Virus record (IMG/VR): IMGVR_UViG_3300021964_012561
Location: 50,637-114,636 of that record
Strand: one strand, 5' to 3'
From: a virus
DNA length: 64,000 bases
Both the position numbers and the translations under genes were made by a program. The notes beneath the pieces are model-generated. The model was not told where the DNA came from and did no database searches. It saw nothing but the letters and a program-made list of their open reading frames with translations. Position 1 is the first letter of the stretch. Every line of letters begins with the position of its first letter. Below are positions 1 through 10,300 of this stretch, piece after piece.

Positions 1-1
1 G

Positions 2-3000
2 ATTGGAGATGTAATTGCAAAAATGAGGACAGCAATGTCAGCACACGCCGATGATATATATGACCAAAGTGTTACCAAAATGAGGCAAAACATAATCGAT
101 AGGGTTGTTGAAAATTCAAACAATATTGTTCGAACACAAATAGATCAACTTTCTGCTGATGCAATTACACTAATAACTGACTATATTATTAATGATTTTA
201 TAGCAAAGGAATTAATTAAGTATACCGGTCAAATTTTTGATCACAAAGAAGAAATTGAAAGAGCTATTGAATTAAATAGGCCTGGCGCTTCGAACGTTAA
301 TGCAATTGAAATGATGGAGCAAGTAGGTAATCTTAATCTTAAAAATTTAATCGGAAATAGAAGGCTTAAAGCGTCAGTCGACAAGTCGACTAATTTTGAA
401 AATATGCTTGACATGATAGGACAATTAAAATCTTATATAAACCTCGAAGACACTATAGATGATTTAGACAATGCAGAAATAGACCGACAAGAAGGCTTTG
501 TTTATGGAACAAAAAAAGGAAGGCTTCAAGAATCATGCCGAATCTTAAAACAAATTAATTTTCCTGGTTGTTTTGGGGTCAATCAAAGAAAACTTAAAAG
601 TGTAGTCGGAAATGAAAACAGGATGATTGGAAGTAATGTTCAAAACGCTTTTAACGCAACAGGATTAGGAAATGGAGAAGCTGCAGCTGAATTAATAGCT
701 GCACTATGTTTTGATCAAGTAATGGGAGCAACAAAGCTTGTTAAATCTTTATTAGACATTGATAACATATTAGAAGACGGAAGAAAATTTGAAACAATTG
801 AAGAGCTTTTTTCGAAAACTTTATTTGATTTTGACACAATACCTTCGCACATGAAAAGGCATGAATTTTATTTTAGAACGAGAAAACAAAAAGGTGGCTC
901 AATTGTAAAACATTTATTTGAAGAAAAGCAATCACCTTATGACGAAAAAACATACATTCCTTATGAGACAAACAATACGATATCTGAAAAACTGTATGAA
1001 GAAAATAATTATTTTCCAGGAGAAGAAATATATTTTACATCAGCACTTAAAAGCAATGACACTAGTTTTGAAGAGCTAGAAAATTTTATAACTAAATTTA
1101 AAACTAAATGGGAAGATTTTTCTACACACTTAATTAAATCAGTAGGTCTAGACTTCGATTTTACCGGTAAAGCATCGTCCCCAGATTTAAATACAATTGA
1201 CCAACTTAACCCTATGAGTTACTTAAATTACTATTTAAATCTTCTAGCTGATGATTTAGAAGCTACTTACATGCATGAAAACGTTGAAAGAAGAAAAAAA
1301 GGATTAGTTAGTTTAGCTATGCTCTTAAATAATGCAAGTAGTTTAAGCAGAACTGTTTCAAGTTATAAGTCAGTTCTAATGAGTACTTTACTTTCAACTT
1401 CTGGCGCAGAGCTTTGGCAATCTGCAGACGAACCGGTTTGGGCATTTAAAGAAGACCAAACATTATCTGATAAGGGTGAAGGTCTAGTCGGAACACTATA
1501 CACAGAGGCAGAGGCACAAACAGAAAAAAGTTTTGTAAAAATACTTGAAGGTTTAGATATTGACGATTATCCTAAATCTACCCGGGAGCATCCAGACGGA
1601 AGAGGGAATTACAATATAACTTTAACAGCGTCGGGTCTAAACCCTGAAGAAGGTGGCATAGGAACTTTAGTACCCGGTAGTAAAATTCTCTTAGGGGATA
1701 CTAATAATTATGTAGCGGGAGAAGATGATAGCACTTTTAAAAGATACTCATATGGTCAAGATGGTCTACTCGGTGGCACTATAGATAATGAACTTATGTC
1801 TACTTTAAACCTTGTTGATCAAGAAGACTGGCAAGGACCTTTAGCCATATTAGGGTTCCTCTTGATCGTTGGCGTATTTGCAATTCCAGGTGTAGGCCCG
1901 GCTGTCGCAGCTGGGCTGGCAAAAATAGGTTTAGGCGGCCTTACTGCTGGTTACGTATCATCCACCTTTGCAATCGGCGCCAGCGGTGCTATTGTGACCG
2001 CCGGCGGCACTTATATAGCAACCGGCTTATCTATAGGTGGCATCGCCATCCTTGCCGGCGGCGGCGCCGCTGCAAGCTATGCAATCGCAACTGCAGTTAC
2101 GGAAGCATCTTATGAAACAGCAAAACCAGTGGGTGTAACGTTAACAGGCTCTTCTAATTATACCTTAGGGACAATAACAAATCAACCCGTTCAAATCAAT
2201 GTTGAAGACAAAGAAAACCTTCCTATGCCTAATATTATGCCAGAAACGGTGTCTCATTTTAATTCTTACTTTTTTAAAAATAGACCAAGCGCAAGTCGAC
2301 CAACAGGATTTTTAGAAATTGAACACCCGGGAGAATTTGGCCATGTTAAAAATTTCAGTGCTGTGCATCGTTCTTTTTTGATGCATTATTTCGCTGTTAA
2401 ATTATTACAAAATACACAGAGGCTAAAGGTTTATATAAATACAGAGAAAAAATTTAAAATATCAATTAAAATCACTAGAATGAAAGGATTAATTAATGCA
2501 TTGAGAGGTAATCAATTATCAAGCGGAGCTGTGCGCAGTGAAATTCGAGCACATACCGAAACGAATAGACTAATTAATCAGATTAAAAGAAAAATTAGAA
2601 AAAGACAAGATTATATTTTAGGTATTATCGGCTCAGTCAATAAAAAAATCTATGAATTAGAAATACAACATAAAAGACTTAAGAGTTTTATAACAACAGC
2701 TGAAGGTCGTTCTCCCCTTTTAAGAGAAAAATTAGAAGAAAATAATTTTTTTGAAGAAACAGTTACGTTATTAAATCCGTCATATGTAGACTATATATCA
2801 AAATCATATTATCAAAATTTTGTTTTAAGCCCTACTTTTGATGATTCTACATTTGCTTTGTACGACAAAGATGTTTTATCTGATTTAAAAATTATGTATC
2901 GAGTTTTGTCATCAACAAACTATGGTTTTCTAGAAAAAGAAAAATTTGGCAGAAAAAATGTTTTTCACATTGGGATTCCTTTAGGTTTGCTTGATTTTCT

Positions 3001-3916
3001 TCGTCGTCAAACATTTAAAGAAACAGGAGATCAGGATTATTTAGATTCAAGTTTAGTTAAAATAACTATTTATAAAAATAATCAAATAAATTCTGAATTA
3101 AGCTACATACCTAAGCAATTTATTTTTGATTTGTCTAAGCATATTTTGCCTTTTATTTATGATCAAACTGGCAAGGCAATTTTTGCCAATCATATCGAAA
3201 ATGCAACAGATGATAAAACCTTAGAAAAAATTATAAATGATATGGAGATTTTTAAGTATAATGATATGTTAAACTTTGGTTTTAAAGCTAACGGATTAGG
3301 ATTAAATGGTATAGTAGGTAATAGAAAGTCATCCGAATCAAATAATTATGATGAAAATTTTAAAAAAGAAGTTTTGCTTAATCATATTTTTGATTACTAT
3401 TTAAAATTGTATACACGATTATCTTGCAATATTGATCTAAACGAATCAAGTTTTTTAATTAACTCTGATAACATTTTTTCAGGAAAATCAGACAATAGAA
3501 TTGCTTCTGAATTTAAATCAGCTATTTATAGAAAATTTTTAAGAGACTATCCAGAAGTTGATGCAAACCCAGCTGAAAAAGAATATTTTTCAAGATCAAT
3601 TAACATGATGAACAATTCATTATTGATGAGTTCAAATAATCGATTAAAAGAAATGATGACAGCGAATTGTTTTGAGAGAATATTTTCAGTATTTGTTAAT
3701 GAAAAAGATTTTTTAATAGATTCTGATAATTCAAGTGCATACTCTGGACAAACTCAGTTTGGTTATACAGGACAATTGCAGCAAGGTACAGTAAACTACA
3801 CAAACGGAACAAGCCCCCAAGGTGAAGAAAACACTTTTGCAAGTGAAGTGTTTAACGAAAAAGAAACAACGATGTCTGGCTTTTCTGTAGAAATAGAAAT
3901 ATTAAAAAAATGGTAA
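2..3916 (+). CDS. Large virion protein, 5' end outside window
   Basis: The reading frame is already open at the first bases of the window and ends at a TAA at 3914-3916, so the gene probably starts upstream. The first ATG inside is at 23, giving 1297 residues. The N-terminal 600 residues look alpha-helical and charged. At about residues 608-696 there is a long Gly/Ala/Ile-rich hydrophobic stretch with several glycine-zipper-like segments, which could insert in a membrane or form a buried helical bundle. The C-terminal half has a Lys/Arg-rich helical part near residues 815-900 and then mixed sequence. It is followed after 13 bases by another structural gene, so it is probably part of the tail or baseplate. 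I do not recognise the family; a membrane-penetrating or baseplate role is inference. Confidence 0.7.
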   Translation: MGDVIAKMRTAMSAHADDIYDQSVTKMRQNIIDRVVENSNNIVRTQIDQLSADAITLITDYIINDFIAKELIKYTGQIFDHKEEIERAIELNRPGASNVNAIEMMEQVGNLNLKNLIGNRRLKASVDKSTNFENMLDMIGQLKSYINLEDTIDDLDNAEIDRQEGFVYGTKKGRLQESCRILKQINFPGCFGVNQRKLKSVVGNENRMIGSNVQNAFNATGLGNGEAAAELIAALCFDQVMGATKLVKSLLDIDNILEDGRKFETIEELFSKTLFDFDTIPSHMKRHEFYFRTRKQKGGSIVKHLFEEKQSPYDEKTYIPYETNNTISEKLYEENNYFPGEEIYFTSALKSNDTSFEELENFITKFKTKWEDFSTHLIKSVGLDFDFTGKASSPDLNTIDQLNPMSYLNYYLNLLADDLEATYMHENVERRKKGLVSLAMLLNNASSLSRTVSSYKSVLMSTLLSTSGAELWQSADEPVWAFKEDQTLSDKGEGLVGTLYTEAEAQTEKSFVKILEGLDIDDYPKSTREHPDGRGNYNITLTASGLNPEEGGIGTLVPGSKILLGDTNNYVAGEDDSTFKRYSYGQDGLLGGTIDNELMSTLNLVDQEDWQGPLAILGFLLIVGVFAIPGVGPAVAAGLAKIGLGGLTAGYVSSTFAIGASGAIVTAGGTYIATGLSIGGIAILAGGGAAASYAIATAVTEASYETAKPVGVTLTGSSNYTLGTITNQPVQINVEDKENLPMPNIMPETVSHFNSYFFKNRPSASRPTGFLEIEHPGEFGHVKNFSAVHRSFLMHYFAVKLLQNTQRLKVYINTEKKFKISIKITRMKGLINALRGNQLSSGAVRSEIRAHTETNRLINQIKRKIRKRQDYILGIIGSVNKKIYELEIQHKRLKSFITTAEGRSPLLREKLEENNFFEETVTLLNPSYVDYISKSYYQNFVLSPTFDDSTFALYDKDVLSDLKIMYRVLSSTNYGFLEKEKFGRKNVFHIGIPLGLLDFLRRQTFKETGDQDYLDSSLVKITIYKNNQINSELSYIPKQFIFDLSKHILPFIYDQTGKAIFANHIENATDDKTLEKIINDMEIFKYNDMLNFGFKANGLGLNGIVGNRKSSESNNYDENFKKEVLLNHIFDYYLKLYTRLSCNIDLNESSFLINSDNIFSGKSDNRIASEFKSAIYRKFLRDYPEVDANPAEKEYFSRSINMMNNSLLMSSNNRLKEMMTANCFERIFSVFVNEKDFLIDSDNSSAYSGQTQFGYTGQLQQGTVNYTNGTSPQGEENTFASEVFNEKETTMSGFSVEIEILKKW

Positions 3917-3929
3917 CAAGGGAGAATTA

Positions 3930-5963
3930 ATGCCTGCAGTTGAAAATGAAGAAGATTTAATTAGAGACAAAGAAATAACAAAAAAAATTGAATCTGCAAA
4001 AGAACTTACAGCAGATCTTCTTAGAAATCCTTCAGAGAGAGTCTCTGACCCAATGATTTCTTCAAACAATCTAACCAAGTCAATTTTATCAAAAACAGTT
4101 TTTAGCTATGATATTCCTGAAGTTGAAAATTTTGAATTAGAATTTGTATATAATTATTTTACTAAAGATGAACGTTTAGCTGATGCTTTAAGTTTAAATA
4201 AAAGAACAATTAACTTAGATGTAGAAAAAACATCTGAAGCATTATATCTTGCTACAAATGAAATGCTACCCAGGTATGTTAAATTTAACTTTAAACCACC
4301 TAGGGATCCAAACACAACTATAGCATCACGAGTTGAAGAATTCTTGACAGAAAACTTAGATAAAATTGTAAAAGAAGGCGGTGCATCTAATAAGTTTTTT
4401 ACTGGAATTGAATTAAAAGACACAGGTGAAGAAAAAGCAATTTATAACAATTTAAAAGTAACTGGGTTTATTACAAGACTAGCTGAACCGGAAGATTCAT
4501 CTCAGTCTGCTGCAAAAAAAATCGCGGATTTGCTTGATGATCCTAACGGTTTAACAGGGTCAGGTAAAAAATTTATTTTAGAATCATTAAATCAGTTAAA
4601 AGACGATCAATTGACTTTTGCTCCATCCGATGTTAGGCCTGAAGTTGCAAAATTTTCAAACAATCCTGTTGGTAGGCAAACATTTTCAGTTAAATTTAAT
4701 AATTTATTTATCAATGACATTGTCAAAAAGGCAAATAGAATGCCTACAGGAGTCTTTCAAGATGAAATTTTTTCATTTTCTAGGCTAACAGAAGATTATC
4801 AAAATAATATTTTGTCAAAAATTGGAAATGATCCTACGAAAATTTATGAAGATGAGTTTATAAACAATGTAACAGCATTTGAAATACTCGCCGGCGATAA
4901 TTCTGGTAATTCTCAAGCTGTAAGAGACATGATAAGAAATAAAGGCTTTGAAATTAAATTATTAGGTTATTTAATTGAAAAGACCGAAATATTCCCTAAT
5001 GAATCAGTTAGAGTATACCCGCCTTTTGTAGTTAATGATCCCCAAAAATTATTTGTTAAGGACGATAATGTAAGATATGGTGGAAACTATACTTATACAA
5101 TTAGAACAATTTGCCAAGTTACAACGCCTGTTGTTAAAATAAATTTAGATGACCCTATTTTAGACGAAATAGTCTTAGCAAGATTTTTAATGACATCTGA
5201 AGGTACAACAAATTCAGTGCTTTGTACGGAAAAAGTACCACCGCCTGTACCAACTGCGATTAGACCTAGGTTTGATTTTAAACTTAAGCAACCTATTATA
5301 AATTGGCAATTTCCTGTTAATCCACAACGTGACATTAAAAGATTCCAAATTTTTAAAAGGCACAACATTAATGAACCTTTTACTTTAGTTGCTGAATATG
5401 ATTTTGATGATTCTTTATCTAGAACAAATGTAAATGAAAAAGCGCTAGATAAAAATTTAATAAAAATGCAATTTCCTAAAACTAGTTTTATAGATAAAAA
5501 ATTTAGTATTGCATCAACTCCAATTTATGCCATTGCTAGTGTCGACGCACATGGAATGACATCAAACTTAAGTACACAAATACAAGTTCGCTATGATAAA
5601 ATTAAAAACAAATTAATTTCAAAATTAATCAGTAGAGAAGGTGCACCAAAGCAATATCCAAACATTTACTTAGAAGACGATACGTTTAAAGATGTAATAA
5701 GCGTAAGTAATTATAAAAGAATGCATTTGTTTTTTGATCCTGAGTATTATAGGGTTTTAAAAAATGATACATCAGGCAATCAAGAGAACTTAATTATTGA
5801 AAAAGACTTAAAATTAATTGCAGCTAATCCGGATAATTCAACTTATTCAATTCAAATTTTAAATTTAGATATGCAAAAAGATGGAATAATTAATATTAAA
5901 ATCAAAGACGAATCTGCAATGCCGCAGAGAGTCTCTTCGACTACAATTGTCAACAATAATTGA
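3930..5963 (+). CDS. Structural protein with fibronectin-III-like domain
   Basis: The 677-residue protein starts at an ATG preceded by a GGGAG Shine-Dalgarno sequence. The N-terminal two thirds has no motif I recognise. At about residues 435-555 the pattern resembles a fibronectin type III beta-sandwich: a Pro-rich lead-in (PPPVPTA), a central WQF, a strand with IKRFQIFKR, and a later strand YAIASVDAHGMTS. FN3-like domains are common on exposed phage tail and neck proteins. The gene lies in a run of five closely spaced large structural genes, which supports a virion role. No catalytic motif was seen. The precise T4 equivalent, if any, is unknown. Confidence 0.65.
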   Translation: MPAVENEEDLIRDKEITKKIESAKELTADLLRNPSERVSDPMISSNNLTKSILSKTVFSYDIPEVENFELEFVYNYFTKDERLADALSLNKRTINLDVEKTSEALYLATNEMLPRYVKFNFKPPRDPNTTIASRVEEFLTENLDKIVKEGGASNKFFTGIELKDTGEEKAIYNNLKVTGFITRLAEPEDSSQSAAKKIADLLDDPNGLTGSGKKFILESLNQLKDDQLTFAPSDVRPEVAKFSNNPVGRQTFSVKFNNLFINDIVKKANRMPTGVFQDEIFSFSRLTEDYQNNILSKIGNDPTKIYEDEFINNVTAFEILAGDNSGNSQAVRDMIRNKGFEIKLLGYLIEKTEIFPNESVRVYPPFVVNDPQKLFVKDDNVRYGGNYTYTIRTICQVTTPVVKINLDDPILDEIVLARFLMTSEGTTNSVLCTEKVPPPVPTAIRPRFDFKLKQPIINWQFPVNPQRDIKRFQIFKRHNINEPFTLVAEYDFDDSLSRTNVNEKALDKNLIKMQFPKTSFIDKKFSIASTPIYAIASVDAHGMTSNLSTQIQVRYDKIKNKLISKLISREGAPKQYPNIYLEDDTFKDVISVSNYKRMHLFFDPEYYRVLKNDTSGNQENLIIEKDLKLIAANPDNSTYSIQILNLDMQKDGIINIKIKDESAMPQRVSSTTIVNNN

Positions 5964-5966
5964 CAA
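5947..5966. repeat. 7-bp perfect inverted repeat at a gene end
   Basis: TTGTCAA at 5947-5953 and TTGACAA at 5960-5966 are perfect inverted repeats separated by six bases, and they overlap the TGA stop at 5961-5963. The sequence after it is A-rich rather than T-rich, so it is not a plus-strand intrinsic terminator. It could be a weak mRNA hairpin, an operator-like site, or chance. TTGACA also matches a -35 consensus, but I found no well-spaced -10 before the gene at 6031. Confidence 0.3.
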
Positions 5967-6030
5967 AACTTAAAAAAAATTTACTTATAAAAAAAAATAG
6001 TTAATATTTAGCAAATAATAGGAGAAAATA

Positions 6031-6714
6031 ATGGGTTTTTTAGATCACAGTACAAATAACATTATTGTTGATGCTGTTTTGACTGACATAGGTCGTCAAT
6101 CGTTAGCAAGAAATGATGGATCTTTTAGCATTTATCAGTTCGCATTAGCAGATGATGAAGTAGATTATGAGATTATTAAACAATTTGGAAGAACTGTAGG
6201 TAAAGAAAAGATTGAAAAAAATACTCCAGTGTTAGAAGCATTAACGCAAGGTAGTTTAGCTTTAAAATATCCGCTAATAAGTGTTTCAAACGAATTTATG
6301 ACACACCTACCGTCAATGACGATAGATGCAACATCACCAGTTACTTTTGACAGAAATTCAAATATTACGCTTAAAGAAATTAAAGTTGACATTGCAACTA
6401 CAACTGGTGTTGAAATTGAATTTGATTTATTAGATGCAGAACTAATGGTTGAAGTAAATAACATCTTTTTAAGACTATCAGGTGAAGCTCCAGACATTAT
6501 TTATACTGACAATATTGCTGTATATCGATATCCAACCGAACAAGAATCAGCAGGTGACACAATTACTACTCGAATACCTCTTGTAAGAAAGGATTTTTCT
6601 CAAACAACTTTTAACACATATAAAGTTTCTGGCCAGAGTTACATAAGAACTTATGTTAAAGTAACCGGTCTAAATTCAGGATTAAGCAAAACTTTTGAAG
6701 TACAAATATCATAG
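6031..6714 (+). CDS. Conserved-looking phage structural protein
   Basis: The 227-residue product follows an AGGAG Shine-Dalgarno sequence. Its start, MGFLDHSTNNIIVDAVLTD, followed by repeated mentions of asymmetric acidic and aliphatic residues, resembles a family I have seen in uncultured marine T4-like phages next to tail genes, but I cannot name its function. The C-terminal half is rich in beta-strand patterns and ends in VTGLNSGLSKTFEVQIS, which looks like a terminal beta-sandwich. The gene is 10 bases from the next structural gene and is probably part of the same transcript. A tail, neck or baseplate role is inferred from context only. Confidence 0.6.
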   Translation: MGFLDHSTNNIIVDAVLTDIGRQSLARNDGSFSIYQFALADDEVDYEIIKQFGRTVGKEKIEKNTPVLEALTQGSLALKYPLISVSNEFMTHLPSMTIDATSPVTFDRNSNITLKEIKVDIATTTGVEIEFDLLDAELMVEVNNIFLRLSGEAPDIIYTDNIAVYRYPTEQESAGDTITTRIPLVRKDFSQTTFNTYKVSGQSYIRTYVKVTGLNSGLSKTFEVQIS

Positions 6715-6724
6715 GTGAAAAAAC

Positions 6725-7954
6725 ATGGCAACATTTAAAACAATATCTAGTGCTGATATAAAAACAACTAGATCAAATCTTAATCAATTAATTGATTTTG
6801 TAGAAGAAGATATATCCGGTTCTACTACAAGAAAAACATACGAAGTGTTCGTAACTGGAACAACAGCAGACAATGGTGTTACATCTTCTTTGTATCAAAC
6901 AGTTTTTGATCAAAATTTTCAATTGCAAACTGCAAATGAGCTATTTGATTTAACTGTAGGATTATTTTTTAATGGTGGTTCTGTAACAGGATCTTCTACA
7001 GGAACAGATGACAATGATAAGTTGCTTTTCCCGTCTGAATCTTTAATGATGAGAGAAAAAGTCAATATTTATAGACAATATGCACAGCTGCTTTTAGGAA
7101 ATGCTGAATCTAGATTTGTGGCTCCTTTTGGTAGTACTACTAATAGAGACAATATTGATGAAGCCTTGTTTATAAACTTTAAGCGTCTTTTTGTAAGAGA
7201 TGGAATTAAAAGAGAAACTTTTGCAATGAGATTTTTTCAATCTGCATCTGTTTCTTCGCCATCTTTAGACGGTTTAGGTCCTTCCGGTCAATCTAACATT
7301 TTTAGAGGAACTGTTTCAGGTTCAATGATTATAACAGACGTAGGATCATCTGCAAACATTGAAAGATCTAATACGGGCGGAGATGTAGGTAATTTAGTTA
7401 ACTCAGCAAAAACATCAGAAAGTGTAGGACTTTTATTTTACCAACAAGGTATTGCTGTTTTAGACTTGGCAAAAATTACGTCCGGCTCACAAAAAATGAG
7501 TGGCTCCATAGATGCTGTAGGCAATACAGCAGGAAAGATATTGTTAGGTGCCAACATGCAAGGTAATTTACAAGCTAAGTTTATACCTGATTTTATTGTA
7601 TCCGGATCTATTGATGACATTGTAAAACACGTTTCAACTGTTAGGTTTGGCAGTGGGTCACAAACATTTTTAACATTTCAAAATAACACACAAATTAATT
7701 CAACATTAGTATTTTGCAGAGCAACAGCAGATGAATTTAACTTTTCTTCAAATCCAACATATACAGAGTCATCTGGTAGAATAAAGGTGATCGATTCTAA
7801 TGTAGTAGCTGGAACTCAGAAAGCATTTTCTTTTGTAACAACTGTCGGACTTTATGACGCCAATGAACAACTTCTCGCAGTTGCAAAATTAAGTCGACCT
7901 GTTGAGAAAAATGATGAAAAAGATTTGACCTTTAGAGTGCGATTAGATTTCTAA
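6725..7954 (+). CDS. Structural protein of unknown function
   Basis: This 409-residue protein is rich in Ser, Thr, Gly and Asn (for example GGSVTGSSTGTDDN near residue 80), typical of beta-structured virion proteins. The N-terminal 40 residues are helical. The C-terminal 100 residues form alternating strands and end in LTFRVRLDF. The stop codon overlaps the first base of the next start codon, which suggests translational coupling to the LamG-like protein downstream. No enzymatic motif was seen. I do not recognise the family; virion assignment rests on composition and neighbours. Confidence 0.6.
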   Translation: MATFKTISSADIKTTRSNLNQLIDFVEEDISGSTTRKTYEVFVTGTTADNGVTSSLYQTVFDQNFQLQTANELFDLTVGLFFNGGSVTGSSTGTDDNDKLLFPSESLMMREKVNIYRQYAQLLLGNAESRFVAPFGSTTNRDNIDEALFINFKRLFVRDGIKRETFAMRFFQSASVSSPSLDGLGPSGQSNIFRGTVSGSMIITDVGSSANIERSNTGGDVGNLVNSAKTSESVGLLFYQQGIAVLDLAKITSGSQKMSGSIDAVGNTAGKILLGANMQGNLQAKFIPDFIVSGSIDDIVKHVSTVRFGSGSQTFLTFQNNTQINSTLVFCRATADEFNFSSNPTYTESSGRIKVIDSNVVAGTQKAFSFVTTVGLYDANEQLLAVAKLSRPVEKNDEKDLTFRVRLDF

Positions 7955-10299
7955 TGTCTTTTATTAAAATAGGAAACAATTTTTTTGAACAGTCTACCTT
8001 ACTGCTGCGACCTAAAGTTAATTTTGTGTCATCATCGTTAGGTATAACCGGTTCTGAGAAAATTGTTTCTAATTTTTCTAAATGTATTAAACAGATAATA
8101 GACCCAAAAAAGCAAAGTTTAAATCAAGTTAATGATCGCTCATATGACGAATTAGATTTTCAAATTTTAACATATATTGATAATGCTGCCAGTCAAGTAA
8201 GACAAGGATTAAGTTCTAACATAGAAAATTATTTAAATAACTATTTAAATTCTGTTAATGATGCTGTTAATGATGACAGATTTAGTAAATTAATTAATGT
8301 GTTTAGATTTGATGTTCCTGTTTCTTATAATCAAAATTATAATATTAAAAATAATTTAAGAAAAAGTTTAATACCTTTTCATCAGCACAGATATTCAGAT
8401 GCTGGGTTTCATTATACAAATTACAATACATTAAATTTTTATACCGGTTCAGGATCTCCTCACGACTCTTGTTTAATTTATCCAAATAGTAACGACATAT
8501 ACACACCTAGTAAATCTTTTTCATTGAATTTCTGGGTTAATCCTAGATATAGTCAAGATAATAAAAATTTACCATACAGTGCCGGCACAATTTTTCACAT
8601 GTCTTCATCATTATGTGTATCTTTAATCAGTGGCTCTTCATCTGATAAAAATAATTTATCTTCTGATTTTAAAATTATGCTGCAACTAAGTCATAGTGCT
8701 GACTCTCGACCAGACACAATTAATTTTTCTAACTTAATTTATCCAAACGACTTAATTTTTACATCATCTAATACTTTAAAAAAGAACAATTGGCATAACG
8801 TAACAATTAGATGGGGTGCGAATGAGTATGATAATTATGATGGCGCAATTGTAATTGATGAAGTAGCAACAGAATTTAACATACCTTCAAGTTCACTTTT
8901 TCAGTCAAATGAAATAATTACCATAGGAAACTACTTAAATACAGATAAAGTTAATGCAAGTAAATTTTTTAACAATACTGTTGACACTGTTCATGGTTTA
9001 ACTGTACTAAACGAATCAACTTCAGACGAGCCTAGTAATCAAAAAGAAATTTTAAAAAACGGGTTAAACGCCGAAATTCATGATATAAAACTTTTTAACA
9101 AGTATTTAAATGATACAGAAGTCTATTACATTAAAAATTTCGGCATAAAAAAAGAAAAACTTTTAGGCAGCGATTCAGCTAACATTTATTCAAATTTGCT
9201 TTTTTATGTGCCGGTATTCTTTTATCCTATAACTAAAGAAAGAGAAATTTTAGTTACTCCATTTCAAACTATAGCAGGGTCAACTACAAATGATCCTTTT
9301 AATGTCCAATTTTCTTTTGGAGTCGGTGGTAAACACTTAAACTTAGAAAATTTTACACGTGAGTTTATTCAAGGCGAATTTCCTAGGCTACAATCACTAA
9401 CAGGATCAGAGCTGGCAAATACAATTCAAAACATAACGGCAGATCAGTACATTTATCACACAGCGTCGCTAGTCAGAAGAAATAATTTTGTTCTTCCAAA
9501 TGATAATGGTTTGTTTCAACCTGATTATTATGCAATTCAGGCATCTCCAGCGTCTAGTAGTAATAGTTATAAAAAGACTGGCACTTTTGTAGATTACTCT
9601 AAAATAAACTTAGAAGAATTAATACCGACCAGTTCTTTATTTCCCGGCCTAGTCTTTCAAGATGGGTCAATATTTAATGATATTGTAGGCACTAGGCCAG
9701 AAAATCCAGGTGTGGCTCCAGGATCTGTTTTATCAATTGCACAAAGAACTAGAGACGTTTCTAGTAATGAAATAACTGTATTTGACATATCAAACCTTTT
9801 TTATGGAAACAGAATTAACCCAGGGTCATTTGAAATTATTGACAATAATCTAACAGGGTCAAATCAAAAAGTTAAGATTACATTAAAAGATAACAAAAAA
9901 GGGAGTTTATATAGAGCAGACGCTTTGACTAAACATTCAACATGGAATAACGTAGGTGATATTCTTTATGATGAAGGTATGGTAATTGTCAAGTCTCCTC
10001 ATTTATTTTACTATTGTAAAGATTCAATTGACATGTCGTTTAAGGGTGAACAAAATATTCATACACTTATTTTAAACGTACCCATTGAAAAACAATTATT
10101 TAATTCTTCATCAAACTTTACGTTCCAAACTTTACCACCTAGCAATAACATTAACGATACTGATTTAGAATCTTTTTACATAACAGCAGTTAACATTCAT
10201 GACGATAATTTTAATATTATAATGAAAGCTCATTTCGCTCAGCCTATTTTAAAAACTGAAGATGATGAGTTTGTAATAAGATTAAAACAGGATTTTTAA
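7954..10299 (+). CDS. LamG/concanavalin-like domain virion protein
   Basis: The protein has 781 residues. Residues about 185-330 have the alternating pattern of a LamG-like jelly-roll: FSLNFWVNPRY, then NNWHNVTIRWG, then GAIVIDEV and IITIGNYLN. Such domains bind carbohydrates or act as structural lectin-like modules on phage tails and adhesins. The later part (residues about 400-781) is Ser/Asn-rich and beta-like and ends in FVIRLKQDF, similar in style to the end of the preceding protein (FRVRLDF). Its ATG overlaps the upstream stop by one base. It is a candidate surface-binding component of the tail. That function is inference. Confidence 0.6.
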   Translation: MSFIKIGNNFFEQSTLLLRPKVNFVSSSLGITGSEKIVSNFSKCIKQIIDPKKQSLNQVNDRSYDELDFQILTYIDNAASQVRQGLSSNIENYLNNYLNSVNDAVNDDRFSKLINVFRFDVPVSYNQNYNIKNNLRKSLIPFHQHRYSDAGFHYTNYNTLNFYTGSGSPHDSCLIYPNSNDIYTPSKSFSLNFWVNPRYSQDNKNLPYSAGTIFHMSSSLCVSLISGSSSDKNNLSSDFKIMLQLSHSADSRPDTINFSNLIYPNDLIFTSSNTLKKNNWHNVTIRWGANEYDNYDGAIVIDEVATEFNIPSSSLFQSNEIITIGNYLNTDKVNASKFFNNTVDTVHGLTVLNESTSDEPSNQKEILKNGLNAEIHDIKLFNKYLNDTEVYYIKNFGIKKEKLLGSDSANIYSNLLFYVPVFFYPITKEREILVTPFQTIAGSTTNDPFNVQFSFGVGGKHLNLENFTREFIQGEFPRLQSLTGSELANTIQNITADQYIYHTASLVRRNNFVLPNDNGLFQPDYYAIQASPASSSNSYKKTGTFVDYSKINLEELIPTSSLFPGLVFQDGSIFNDIVGTRPENPGVAPGSVLSIAQRTRDVSSNEITVFDISNLFYGNRINPGSFEIIDNNLTGSNQKVKITLKDNKKGSLYRADALTKHSTWNNVGDILYDEGMVIVKSPHLFYYCKDSIDMSFKGEQNIHTLILNVPIEKQLFNSSSNFTFQTLPPSNNINDTDLESFYITAVNIHDDNFNIIMKAHFAQPILKTEDDEFVIRLKQDF

Positions 10300-10300
10300 A

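Noticed and set aside
6165-6497. Minus-strand open frame of about 110 codons
   Set aside because: It lies entirely inside a well-supported plus-strand structural gene, has no SD, and its composition is the antisense shadow of that gene.
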